A DNA stretch of 64,000 nt from positions 1,364,001 to 1,428,000 of the forward strand of contig JAEUWY010000005.1 of NCBI GenBank assembly GCA_022059125.1. The letters run 5' to 3'. The notes below the pieces were generated by a model that was not told the origin of the DNA, searched no databases, and was given only the letters and a program-made list of their open reading frames with translations. This DNA comes from Corynespora cassiicola (lineage: Eukaryota > Ascomycota > Dothideomycetes > Pleosporales > Corynesporascaceae). Shown here piece after piece: positions 11,289-21,756 of the stretch. Position 1 is the stretch's first letter, and each line of letters opens with the position of its first letter. Made by a program: the position numbers and the translations under genes.

Positions 11289-12614
11289 ATGGTAAGCTGC
11301 AGAACCATAACATCCCATGCCTTTGGCGGCGGGTGGAGCAACATACTGACAATGCAGAATTCGAAATCCCTTCGTCGCCTCGCAGGCGACCATGGTTCCT
11401 TGCACACCGCCGGCCTTCCGCCTAATTACCTATTCCACCCATCGAGCACTTCGGATGATCTGACCTCTCTCGACGTGTTACTCGCCGGTCCAGTCGGAAC
11501 ACCCTACGCGAAGGGCGTATGGCGTCTTCACCTAGACATTCCTCCAACCTACCCCAGCTCGCCGCCAACCGCCACCTTTCGTACACGGCTGTGGCATCCA
11601 AACATTGACGAGTCATCCGGCGCCGTCTGCGTTGAGACGCTGAAGCGGGACTGGAGCAGCGACTTGAAGCTAAGGGATGTGCTTGTCACAATTTCATGTC
11701 TGCTGATTCAGCCTAATCCCGCAAGTGCACTCAACGAAGCCGCTGGAAAACTCGCCAGCGAGGACTGGGATAGCTTTTGTAGGAGAGCAAAGTTGATGAC
11801 TGAGATACACGCCCCGGTTCCAGGCAACCTGGTGGAGGAAGTTCGTGAGGCACAGATGAGAGGAGAGGATGCAGAGGAGCTCGTGGAGAAAAAAGAGCCA
11901 GTTATTGAAACCAAGGGTAAAGGCAAAGCCATCGTCAAAGCAACGCCTGCCACGGCATCAAAGGGCCGCGAAGTTACTGACGAGGATGAAGAGAATCTTA
12001 GGCGCCGGGGAGAGACTTTGGAGCCCGAGAGCGACCCTGAGAGTGACTGGATCCCCGGTCCTAACAAGTTGCCGAAAACGCTCCCTGCAGGGAGGAATGT
12101 CTTTGGGATCAAGGGTATCGAGGAAACCATGCCAATGGACACGCCGCGTAGGATAGTATCCGCTGGGTCCAAGTCCGGTGATACTGCAGACGAAGACAGC
12201 CTCGATGACACCGATCCATTTATGGCCATGTCACCGTACCATGGCAAACACCATTCGTTCAGTCTACGCGTCCCGCCCACATCAGCTTCCAAGTCGTTCG
12301 AGTCATCGACAAAACACAAGCCCCAACCCCCCAAGGCTTCGCAAGACACTCTGGTTTCGGAAACTCAACCAGAAGACCGGATGCAGGCCTTTCTCGATGA
12401 ATTCTCTTGGTCGTGGCAGGATGCCGCCGTCATGCACGACACGGGCATCTTGAAAAATGGACCTGCCAAGGAAGAAGTCCGCAAGCGGCTGGCCGGTTCT
12501 GAATTTGAGGATCGACGTCTCAAGGAGCTGAAGCTTTTCAAGAAGGCGGGATGTGACTTGAAGCGGTACAACAGGGGTGATTTTGGACCTAGGACGGGCA
12601 TTCGAAGATTATAA
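11289..12614 (+). CDS. UBE2S: Ubiquitin-conjugating enzyme E2, UBE2S type
   Basis: This encodes an E2 of about 419 residues. The first coding exon is only the ATG (11289-11291); a 66 bp intron follows (11292-11357) and the second exon runs to 12614. The UBC fold covers residues 1-150, with HPN at 81-83 and catalytic Cys92 in GAVCVETLKRDW. The following segment (LLIQPNPASALNEAAG) and the TEIH end of the UBC domain match animal UBE2S closely. In animals UBE2S extends Lys11-linked chains on APC/C substrates. Residues about 160-350 are charged and low in complexity. The protein ends in GIRRL; human UBE2S ends in LRRL, the tail that docks on the APC/C. Both end features support UBE2S rather than a generic E2. 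Function in the APC/C here is inferred from that family. Confidence 0.92.
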   Translation: MVSCRTITSHAFGGGWSNILTMQNSKSLRRLAGDHGSLHTAGLPPNYLFHPSSTSDDLTSLDVLLAGPVGTPYAKGVWRLHLDIPPTYPSSPPTATFRTRLWHPNIDESSGAVCVETLKRDWSSDLKLRDVLVTISCLLIQPNPASALNEAAGKLASEDWDSFCRRAKLMTEIHAPVPGNLVEEVREAQMRGEDAEELVEKKEPVIETKGKGKAIVKATPATASKGREVTDEDEENLRRRGETLEPESDPESDWIPGPNKLPKTLPAGRNVFGIKGIEETMPMDTPRRIVSAGSKSGDTADEDSLDDTDPFMAMSPYHGKHHSFSLRVPPTSASKSFESSTKHKPQPPKASQDTLVSETQPEDRMQAFLDEFSWSWQDAAVMHDTGILKNGPAKEEVRKRLAGSEFEDRRLKELKLFKKAGCDLKRYNRGDFGPRTGIRRL

Positions 12615-13194
12615 GTGGGAAGCTGTAGCACAGAGTTAGGATCAGCGTTGGCGTTCGGCCTTGTTTCTCGGGGTGGCAGTGGTGATTGCATAGCGCGGAG
12701 TTTGGCCCATCAGAGTTGCTACGCGGGTATGTGGGCTCAGGCTCCATCACAACAGTGGGTTCTGCAATGCCATCAGTCTTGAGGTGTGTTTCTGGATAAG
12801 GCGTGAGTAGTTGGTTGCATCGAATGGCGTTTGATATCTCTGGGTAGCATGTTGGTGGAGCACAGCGTAGTGAGTTGGTTCCTTTGGGTGATTTTCCTAG
12901 AAGTCGGCCGGTATACCCTCAGTAGTTAGTTTCCTGGAGTGGCTGGGTACAATCCATTCTTTCCTGTACGACAGTGTGAGTACTACTCCAAATGGATGCC
13001 AAGCGATGCTCGTATCTGGACTGGGATGAAGTCAGGCGCTCGGGCCAGGGCTGGCTGCGCCTCAACTGTCTCCACCACCGCTCATCACAGCCACGGAACG
13101 TGCAGCTGTCAGCTCCAGATGAGCTTCGAGAACCACACCACCCCGCTGTGAGATGGGCCCGCCCAAATGCAGCCATCAATTGCGATAAAGCGCC
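12615..13194. other. Intergenic region between UBE2S and RIC1
   Basis: This contains the 3' flank of the E2 gene and the promoter of RIC1, both on +. No element beyond generic sequence was recognised, and the open frames on - have no protein-like features. Confidence 0.6.
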
Positions 13195-16100
13195 ATGACG
13201 TATTGGCCCATCTCCTCGCCTTCCGTCTTCGCGGCCACCAAGCACACGCTCCCCGAACGCCCGCAGACGTCGCACGACGGCACCGAACCACCCACGGGGC
13301 AAGGCGAGAGACATGGCTCCGTCGCCGACTCGGAGGCCCAGACGGAAGACGGTTCCTCGACCCGCGGTGAAGGTGGCCTAGAAGAAGACACGACCGACGC
13401 GCCCTCTACGCCATTGGCCGAGGATGATGTCTCTGGAAACATCATTGCTGTTCAGGTCACCCGCAGCGGGCACATGTTTGCGACCATTACGCACACGACC
13501 CTGACTATCTGGCAGACCAAGGCATGTCTTCATCGTCCGAGCCAGACCAGACTGCTAACCTGCGATCCAGCCCACGGCCATACTTGCCTCGGTACTCCGT
13601 TCAGACAACTCCTTGAAGACGTACGGGCCCAATACGAATATCCTCCTCCGCCCAGACTCGCAGATATTTGTCGTGCAGACGACGCTAGGATTTCTCATCA
13701 CCTACTCTCTTGCGACCGACCCAACCTCTCGCGTGTATAGGACTCATCTTGTAAGCACAGGCGGAGGCCATGCCCGGCGACATAGTGCTGTGGGAGGATT
13801 CAAGCTACAACGCCAACATGATACCAATGCTGGGCCCGGCGAGGGCAACGGAATCAAGGAGCTTAGCCTTCGCTTCCGCATGGTCATCCGTGTCGATGCG
13901 GGCATTGCAAGAGCACTGGCATTGGATGACGAATTGATTGTTGCAACGCAGAAGCCTGCAGCCATCCAGTGCATCCGATGGGCCCCTGACAGTACCGGGA
14001 GTCAAACGAGTACTGAGCTCCTGAGCAAGATGACTTGGCTTGGGAAAAAAGCTAGCATTGTCGATATGATATACGACCGCCCCATGAACCTGGCGTCCTG
14101 GGTCACAGGAGACGGCAAAGCATTCGCTGTCCAACGGCTGCCTCCAAACACGCTCCAGGACGGCAAGTCGCCCCACAATTTGTTCCGCGGCTATGGCTTC
14201 CATACGCCCGTGACGGAAGCCGAATACGGTGTCAAGGCCGCCATCAATGCGCGATTCTCCTTGCTTGCCGTGGGCTGTGCCGGTGGTGAGATACATGTGT
14301 ACACCGTCCGAGACTATACGGGCAACATTCCCCTTTTACACAAATTACGCCCCAACGTGACGACGCCTGGTAAATTGACAGTGTTGACGTACTCGCCTGA
14401 CGGATACTGTCTTTTTGCAGGGTATGAAAATGGGTGGGCCATGTGGAGTGTTTTTGGTAAGCCAGGAGCTACCAGCTTCACGACCGACAGAACCCTTTCT
14501 CGGACGAACGAGGAAGGTTGGCTTTTAGGCATCAAAGACGCGTTCTGGATAGGGAAGGGCGCCGAACTACTGATCCTTGGTCACAACGATAACCGGGTCT
14601 TCTTGTTGGAAATGGCTCGCAGTGCCATCACCGGATGCTTCTCCTCAGCCAACATTTCGAGATCTCTCATGCAGACAAGCACTGGCTTCATGATCTACCG
14701 CGGCTACGATTTGCCGGACCTCACCACCATCTCGGCCGATGTCTCTCTCTGGCACCACGTGCAGGTCCCGTCCCACTACCTTGTAGACCAGTGGCCCATT
14801 CAGAGCTCTGTGATCTCAAATGACGGTCGATATGTTGCGGTGGCCGGCAAAAAGGGACTTGCGCATTACAGCGTGAACAGTGGCCGCTGGAAAACATTCG
14901 ATGATCCGTTCATGGAGAATGAGTTCACGGTCCGGGGTGGGATGTGCTGGTTTCAACATGTTCTCATCGCAGCAGTGGAGGCGCATAATTCTTATGAGGT
15001 AAGTCAACCCGAGCATGTGATGAGCTGGAAACCTGACGGCGCCTTGTCTAGATTCGCATCTATTCGCGGGAGCTTGCACTTGACAATAGTCATGTCATGC
15101 ACGTCCAAAAGCTTCCGGCTCCCATCGTACTCATTACTCCGTCCGGAGAGGATTCTCTCCTCGTCTATACATACGAAAACATTCTGTATCACTACGTTAT
15201 CAGCGTTTCAAACGCCACGGTCAAGCTGATCCAGGTCGGTCAAATCGCGCTGCATGGAATCATTCGCGCCCCGCCGAGAGTGCGAGCACTTAGTTGGATC
15301 TTGCCAGAAGACCAAATGCGTAGGTTCCGCGGATGAAAAGCAAATGCATGTCAGGCAAAAAACTGACAGCGTGCAGACAACGGCGATCCCTCGCAAGATG
15401 TAGCCGTTGCTACGATTCTCTTTCTTGTCGATGGCAAATTGGTGCTGCTCCAGCCTATGACAACCGAAGGTGGGGAGCTCAAGTATGAAATGCGCATCAT
15501 CGCCCAGAACGTGGAGACGTATGCACTCATGCGCGACCATCCTGCGTTCGCACTAGAAATGCAGGAGGATTCTTTACCGCCTAGTCCATCGGCAGGGCTG
15601 ACGATCAACGGTGTGCATGGCCATGATCTGCGCGACTCTCTTTGGTATTTTGACGGGCATGACGTACGGGTATGGATCGACATGCAAGATGTCTTGGCAT
15701 CCGCATCGGCCGAACTGGGTAGAGATCTACCAACGTCGGTCAAAATCCCCGTTGATTTCTATCCGCTCTCGGCGCTCATTAACAAGGCCATTGTGTTTGG
15801 CATCGAATCCGAGCTGGTTCAACGGAGGGACACTAGCTTTGCGTATCTGCGATTCGGCACAAGGGTATGTTGGCACCGTCTTCCGCCCCAATCCGACTTG
15901 GCCCCGTTCTAATAAGGAAGTAGACACATCTATTCCTCCCTGCTTTACTGCGGCATCATCTTGCGCAATACAACCACCCGGCAGCCTTGCACCTGAGCCA
16001 CCACTACCAGCATCTCCTCTACTTTGCGCATGCGCTGGAGATATTACTGCATGAAGTGCTAGACGAGGAAGTGGACACTGCGCCTTCACCGGAGCAGGCT

Positions 16101-16700
16101 CTGCTGCCGAGCGTGCTGTCTTTCCTGAGCTCGTTCCCGCAGTACCTTGACATTGTGGTGCAATGTACACGCAAGACCGAGGTGCGGTCATGGCGGACGC
16201 TATTCAACAATCTCCCCCCACCCGACGAGCTGTTCGAGGAATCGCTCCAGCGGGGCAATCTGAAGACTGCAGGTGGCTACCTTCTTGTTCTGCACACATT
16301 TGAGGAATTGAATTCGACAGGCGACCAAGTGGTGCGTCTGCTACAGCGGGCCAAGGACGAGCAGGACTGGGACCTGTGCAAAGAGCTTGCACGTTTCCTG
16401 ATGGCACTGGATGAATCCGGAGTAACGCTCCGTCAGACGCTAGAGTTGGTGGAGCTGAAGAGCCCGTCGGCAGAGCCAGGGACCCAATCGCACTTCACGT
16501 TTGATACGACGAGACTTGGGGTGCCCAGAAGGGGGCGCAACACCAACGGCGCAGGGGCAGGCATGGGGGTGGGAATGGGCATGGGTATAGACTTTGCGGC
16601 CGACATCAGCCCGGATAGAAGCTCTGGAGGGAGCAGCCAAAGTCCAGCGAGCGGGGCGCTGGGCGGGGACTATTTTGGCACTGGGGCTAGAAGCAGTTGA
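13195..16700 (+). CDS. ric1: RIC1, Golgi Rab GEF complex subunit
   Basis: This encodes about 1095 residues in five exons: 13195-13521, 13571-14998, 15052-15319, 15377-15864 and 15924-16700. RIC1 pairs with RGP1 as the exchange factor for Ypt6/Rab6 at the Golgi, acting in endosome-to-Golgi retrieval. The N-terminal half is a WD40-like beta-propeller region (for example LLRPDSQIFVVQTTLGFLITY). The C-terminal half carries the RIC1 domain (HYQHLLYFAHALEILLHEVL and WRTLFNNLPPPDELFEE). The last 60 residues are Gly/Ser-rich. All phases agree. Intron 1 starts with GC instead of GT (AAG|GCATGT), ends in CAG and has a GCTAAC branch site; a GT donor nearby would break the frame. The first 80 residues include an acidic Ser/Thr-rich insert. 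No RGP1 gene is in the window. Confidence 0.95.
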
Positions 16701-17447
16701 GAGGGTCGTAGATGGTAGCAATGTAACATTGAAGGTTGAAGCCTGGCAGCATCTTGTCTAATCGGTGATTTTGGATGGATGTGGTGGGGTGAGGTGATGG
16801 TCGGCCCAGGCCGAGGCCGAGGCGTACCGATAGGGCGATAGGGCGATAGGGCGATGGGGCGATGGGGCTGGGGGCGGCAGGTAGGTAAGGCGGCCATGGA
16901 CTGGGGACATGCCAGAAGCTTGGCTCCAATTCAGCTGCGCTGTGTTGGGGTCGAGGTACGGGCGTGTGGCACCATTGGCACCATTGGCACCTTTGCGACC
17001 GCTCTCATGGCCGCGGGTGAGCAGCAGCATGGGCCATGATAGGCCGGCTAGACGAAAAGGGCGGCAGGCGTGCTTTTTCGCAGAGGGGAGCAGGCGGTGA
17101 ATAGCCCGGTGAACAGGCCTGCCGTCCTAGAGTTGCTTCTTCCGCCCGGCGTAAGCTTTGCACGTGCGGCCGGGATGGGGGCCTCCCGAGACCAGCGTCC
17201 TCTGGTCTGGCGTAGCAGCGGAGTGGTCCCAGCTGTCGGCGCGGGAATCTCCATGAAGCGGTTGTCAAAAGTGGTTGGGGCCGTGGGCGTCGGTCGTCCG
17301 TGGCACCTGCGGATGGCACATTGACATGGCGGCGTGGGACAGGTTTCATTGCGAGAGAGAGGGAGAGAGCTGCCCCAAGGCCCGTTAACCACGGTCGGGC
17401 GGCGGGATGCTGCACGAGCCCAGGCGGTTCACGGCCTGCAGTGGATT

Positions 17448-17474
17448 TGCTGCTGCTGCTGCTGCTGCTGCTGC
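17448..17474. repeat. (TGC)9 trinucleotide microsatellite
   Basis: Nine perfect TGC units lie in non-coding DNA, about 420 bp upstream of the regulator gene that starts at 17896. Confidence 0.9.
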
Positions 17475-17756
17475 GCACAGCCACTGCTCACCGCGCCCAT
17501 CCCAACCGCCAACCGCCATCCGCCGACCGCACCCTCCTCATCACCGCTGCGCAGCGCATGGCCCTCGCATATGCATGACGCGCGATGCGTTGAATCCTGC
17601 CGCCCATTTCTAGCGTGCCTCTTGCGCCTCGTATATATCTCGAGCATGCCCTCTCCAAATGCTCCCCTTGGCTGCTGCTCTACTGTGACTTGACCAACAT
17701 CCATGGCTGCTGCCTCAGCCCTACATTGCACACCATCTCTCCCGTCTTTGTCCTGA

Positions 17757-17807
<51 letters not shown>
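17757..17807. repeat. (GCC)5(GAC)12 compound microsatellite
   Basis: Five GCC units run directly into twelve GAC units. The array ends 89 bp before the ATG at 17896 and so may be transcribed in the 5' leader. Confidence 0.9.
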
Positions 17808-17809
<2 letters not shown>

Positions 17810-17895
17810 CACATGCCCCCAGTCCGCACGCCCTGGCTCCCGTCCGATCCCAACCCCCCGTCGCCAGATCCCCCTCCCCATCAATCTCTACCGAC

Positions 17896-20258
17896 ATGAC
17901 GGCCCCGCCGCCGCAAATGCCCCTCTTTACCGAGAGCCACCTGCATGCACCCTTCCTCTCCCCCGCGTCGACGACTTCCGATTCGACTTTCTCGTGGGTC
18001 TCGATGCCTCCCCTTCAGACCAGTATGCCGCCCTTTCCTCTCCTTTCCCCCATTCCATTGATGCTTGCACCAATGCATGCATGCTCTCCTCCGCCATGCG
18101 CCAGGGAGCTAATGCTAACTGCGACATCCGCCAGCTCCACGACCATCGCAGACGCCCGCCAGCCCGCCAGCCAATGAGAACCATGAAGACAAAGGCAGCT
18201 TGCTCTGGATCACGGGCAACACCCCCGACGAGCTCAGGTCCAAGAGGAACATGACCAAGGTGCGGAGGAAGGCTATGGGAAGCTACTTGGAGAAGGGGAA
18301 GAGGACACGCTCCAATCAAGATAGACCGCGTCTGAGAAGCGAGGAATCCAACGTATCACGCGAGAGCATAGGAAGTGATCAGCAAGACACGGTAGATGCA
18401 GTCATCTCCAACAGCGAGGCCTTGAAGATCTTTCGAGGGGAGACGAGGAGGACTGGCCGGCGAGCAGCATCGCCAACACCGTCGTCGGCATCGAGCGCCA
18501 ACCACCAGAAAGCCCAAGATGCCGAGGTCCAGGTCGCCAAAGTCCAGCAACCATTCCTTCTTCCCTCAGCACCCATCGTCGTACCCATGCGCACCAACAT
18601 TCCTCTTCCCTACGATGACACCGTACCTCGACCTTTTCAGTCTATTGGCAAGCCGTTGGATCCATTTCGAACAATGTTTCAGGCCCACCATCCAAGCATA
18701 TCAGTCGAGCAACTGAAATGGCATTGTATGTGAGCATCTGCTTCACCTTCATCTCAGCTACTTACAGCTCAAAGGTTCACGCTCGTTCGGCACAAAGGCC
18801 ATGGGTCTGCACTGGATTCCAGCCCTGGTCAAATCACCCCACGCATTCCTGAGCACGTTATGTATTGCCTCCGCCCACTACGATGCCCTCCAAAATCTCC
18901 AGACTGAGAGCGTGCAAACCCTTGCCCTCCGACAAGAGGTTATTCATCTAATCGGCCAAAACCTTGTCAATCCAACATCTCGGGTTGATGACTCCAACAT
19001 CATTGCCCTTACGCAATTGATAGCGAGCGAGATCATCTCTGCAGAAGACACTGCACTGGGCTTTCATGAAAATGGAGTCGAGGCAATGATTAGCCAACGC
19101 GGTGGTCTCAACCAGCTGGGAGTCAAGGGTCGATTGGGTTCCACCATCTCCTGGCTATCCCTTCAGTCAGCCATCCTCCGCGAAGCAAAGCCACGGTCCA
19201 TATACTCTGACTTCTGCGCCTCCAAATCCTCCAACACATATGCGAACACGGCAACCGCACCCGAATCGCCGATATATTCTCCGCGCGAGAATTTTGAAAC
19301 CCTTCGGCGATCGACCGGATGCGCTCAACAAACATTCGACCTGTTGAAGGACATGCGTATGATGTTGGAGCTGTTTGTGCATGAAGGCAAGCAGAGCCGG
19401 CTGAACACTACATCTCTCAGAAATTTATACAAGAAAATCGCCACTGGATACCCATCCGCATCTGAGCTCAAGAAGGGCAATGTCCTTACATCGAGCGACT
19501 GGAGATACGAGTCCATTCGCCTGGCCGCCGTTGTCCAAGCGACGGCAATCATCAAGCGCATTCGACTTTCCGAAGCCCTCCAGCACGCGACAGAATCCCA
19601 TACTCCCTCCTCTCTTTATATTCCGTCCGCCGCGTCGCGATCATCCGAATCTTTAATCTCCCCGGCAAACCTACGCAGCGACTCCCCCATGACCAGCTTC
19701 TCAACTAGCCCCTCCTACGCCACCAGCCCTGCATTCTCCCAATCGAATCCCTTTGCCTCGTTTTCCACTCGGCCCTCGGTATCTTCGACCATATCCACGT
19801 CCGACTTCTCCTTCCTTCCGACACCTTCAGCCTCCGCACACGCACCACGGATGTCAGCACCAGATTCGCTCCTCCAAACCCTCAAGACTGCCCTTCAAAA
19901 CTCGGACCTCTCTGAATGCTGGGGCGACATGGCGGGCGTTCTCCTTTGGGTGGCACTCACCGTCGGCGCAGCAAGCCGCACGGGCGACAAGGTGCTCAGG
20001 AAGTGGTTTTCAGCCCTTGCGACCAGGGTCTCCATCACGCTGTGCTTCGAGCACCCAGAGGCGATCCACGCAACCATGCTGAGGATGACAGAAGTCATGG
20101 AGGGATTGGGTTATGCAAGTGGCTCGGGTGCTAGTGCTAGAGGACAGGTCGTGAGGAGGGATAGTCTTGCTGTGGCTATACCTCCCGTTACGGCTTCAGC
20201 CCCAGCGGCATCCGCGTCAGCAAATAGGAAAGGGAGTCCCAAGAGGAGGAGAGTCTGA
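17896..20258 (+). CDS. Fungal regulator of the tachykinin/fungal_trans_2 type, without zinc cluster
   Basis: This encodes about 733 residues in three exons: 17896-18022, 18135-18725 and 18775-20258, with phase 1 introns that agree. A short conserved N-terminal block (LLWITGNTPDELRSKRNMTK, then VRRKAMGSYL) is the hallmark of proteins that fungal annotation calls the tachykinin family. The middle and C-terminal part (GLHWIPALVKSPHAFLSTLC onward) resembles the regulatory domain of fungal transcription factors. No Zn2Cys6 or other DNA-binding zinc motif is present; the basic KGKRTRSN stretch is only a possible nuclear signal. A Ser/Pro-rich linker occurs at about 420-500, and the protein ends in a basic KGSPKRRRV, a likely nuclear localisation signal. 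The specific role is unknown. It may act as a co-regulator or bind DNA through a partner. Confidence 0.85.
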
Positions 20259-21355
20259 TTCTTCCCCCTTTCCCCCCTTTTCCTGGAATTCTACACCCGG
20301 AGCCATGACCAGACTCGCAGCTCCAGGAGGCTCAGCCGCAGAGGTCAAAACAAGCTCTGGGTGGTGGCGAAGCGGCTCCCGCTCGCCACGCGTCGATCTG
20401 GGGATACCAGGTCTGACACATGGGTAGGGCTGAAGGCGCAGACGCAGGGAGGCAAAACAAAAAGTCAATCTCGCATGTGCGTGGTGGCGAAGCCTAGGCT
20501 ATGGTGGCTGTGCAAGAACCGGTGTAGTGTTGTAAAGGTTTTTTTGCCTTTTGGGCTTTTTTCGGACCTTTTTTTTTTATTTACCACGGCGCCTTTTCTT
20601 CATTCTTCCTTTTTCGATATTTTTCCTTTTTCTTCCTACTCGGGGGGGTTGCTTTGCTTCGCTTCGCCCATATGTGTTGTTACTTGACTGGTTTTTGTAT
20701 TGCATGATGGGATGACGGGATGTTTCGGTTGGGGGCTGTATTGTATTGGGTCCTTTGGAGTTTTTGGGCGATGACGGGCTGATGCATATATACATACCCA
20801 CCTAGCCTTACGAGGACGGCTTAGATTCCTTTGATAGTCTGTTGTATTATGGTTAATCTCATCGTTTTGGACGAGTCAATTGACTGGCTTTGGTGCGCAA
20901 TGAGGTGGAGATCGATTATTGCGGCGATCGATCATCCTAATTATGCATGAGACCTGACTCAAGCGACAGCACTACAATCATAAATACAGCAGGTGCTTTT
21001 TGGGGCTATTTGTATGTCTTATTACTTTTATCATCTTTTCCGTATAAGAGGGGTGTTACTAGCCCTGAAAACGAGCCTCAATTACTTGGATTCGCCTCGG
21101 CCCGCACCCATCCCTCCTTTCCGAGCCCCGCGAACATCCATCATCGTCACCAGAGAATCACGCCACAGCCCAAATCAAATTGAAACATATCCGTATTTAT
21201 CCCTAGCATACACTAACGAACTAAAAAGGGCATTACCCCACCATAATCATCACACCTTCCGTCCATCCCCAATTCGTGAACCCCGCACACCAGGTGGGCT
21301 CGCACACAAGAGTCCAGAACAGATATCCCCTACTTGTGTAACCGAGATTCCGCTC
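20259..21355. other. Intergenic region, convergent gene ends
   Basis: This 1.1 kb holds the 3' flanks of the regulator (+) and the I78-like gene (-). T-rich tracts lie at about 20539-20640. Frames present are composition-driven; nothing else is recognised. Confidence 0.6.
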
Positions 21356-21756
21356 TTAACCGTACCTCACATTCAGCACCGTGCCGTCATCACCCACGTG
21401 AATGTTCAGACGATCAGGCTTGAAGTCCATGGTGGACATGCTGTCGGGCTTCAGCACGCGATGCTCCTCGGGGAGATCCTGCTTCGCGAAAGTCTATATC
21501 CCCAAGCATCAGCAAAGTGTATCCTTCAAACACACACACAAAGGGGCGCGCTCGGTTAAAGGAGGGGGAGGGGGGGGGTTCTTCAAAACGCAGGGGAGGG
21601 GGTGGGGGAAACGGTTGCCTAGAAACTCCGAAGCGGCGGGGCGATACGTACAATCTCGTTGTGCTCCTCGCCGAGCTTCTTGCCCATGAGCTTGCTGCTC
21701 CAGTCCTCTTTGGAGGATCCGTCCTTGGACTGGATGCCGGGAATTACGAGAGGCAT
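21356..21756 (-). CDS. Peptidase inhibitor I78-family protein
   Basis: This is an 80-residue protein in two exons, 21756-21652 (35 codons) and 21493-21356 (45 codons plus stop), joined by a 158 bp G-rich intron in phase 0. The C-terminal core reads DLPEEHRVLKPDSMSTMDFK followed by PDRLNIHVGDDGTV. This is the I78 signature: LPxxHRV, then TMDxxPDRLN. The family inhibits serine proteases of the subtilisin/chymotrypsin type. No signal peptide is seen, so a cytosolic target such as a vacuolar or cytosolic protease is more likely than an extracellular one. A TATA-like ATAAATA (on -) lies about 150 bp upstream near 21903-21911 and a perfect CRE octamer lies about 265 bp upstream. The family call is firm; the target is unknown. 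Confidence 0.88.

Larger units (their letters stand above)
16701..17895. other. Intergenic region with several tandem repeats
   Basis: No gene is seen in these 1.2 kb. There are short tandem runs: GATAGGGC units near 16828-16865, ACCATTGGC units near 16972-16991, (TGC)9 at 17448-17474 and (GCC)5(GAC)12 at 17757-17807. The last lies 89 bp before the start of the downstream gene and so probably in its promoter or 5' leader. Open frames across the trinucleotide runs are artefacts of the repeats. Confidence 0.6.

Noticed and set aside
16828..16865. GATAGGGC repeats resembling degenerate telomeric TTAGGG
   Set aside because: The unit is eight bases, only a few copies occur, and it lies between housekeeping genes; nothing suggests a telomere.
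17429..17899. Frames over the trinucleotide repeats
   Set aside because: They encode homopolymer runs of Ser, Arg, Ala or Leu produced by the microsatellites in every register.
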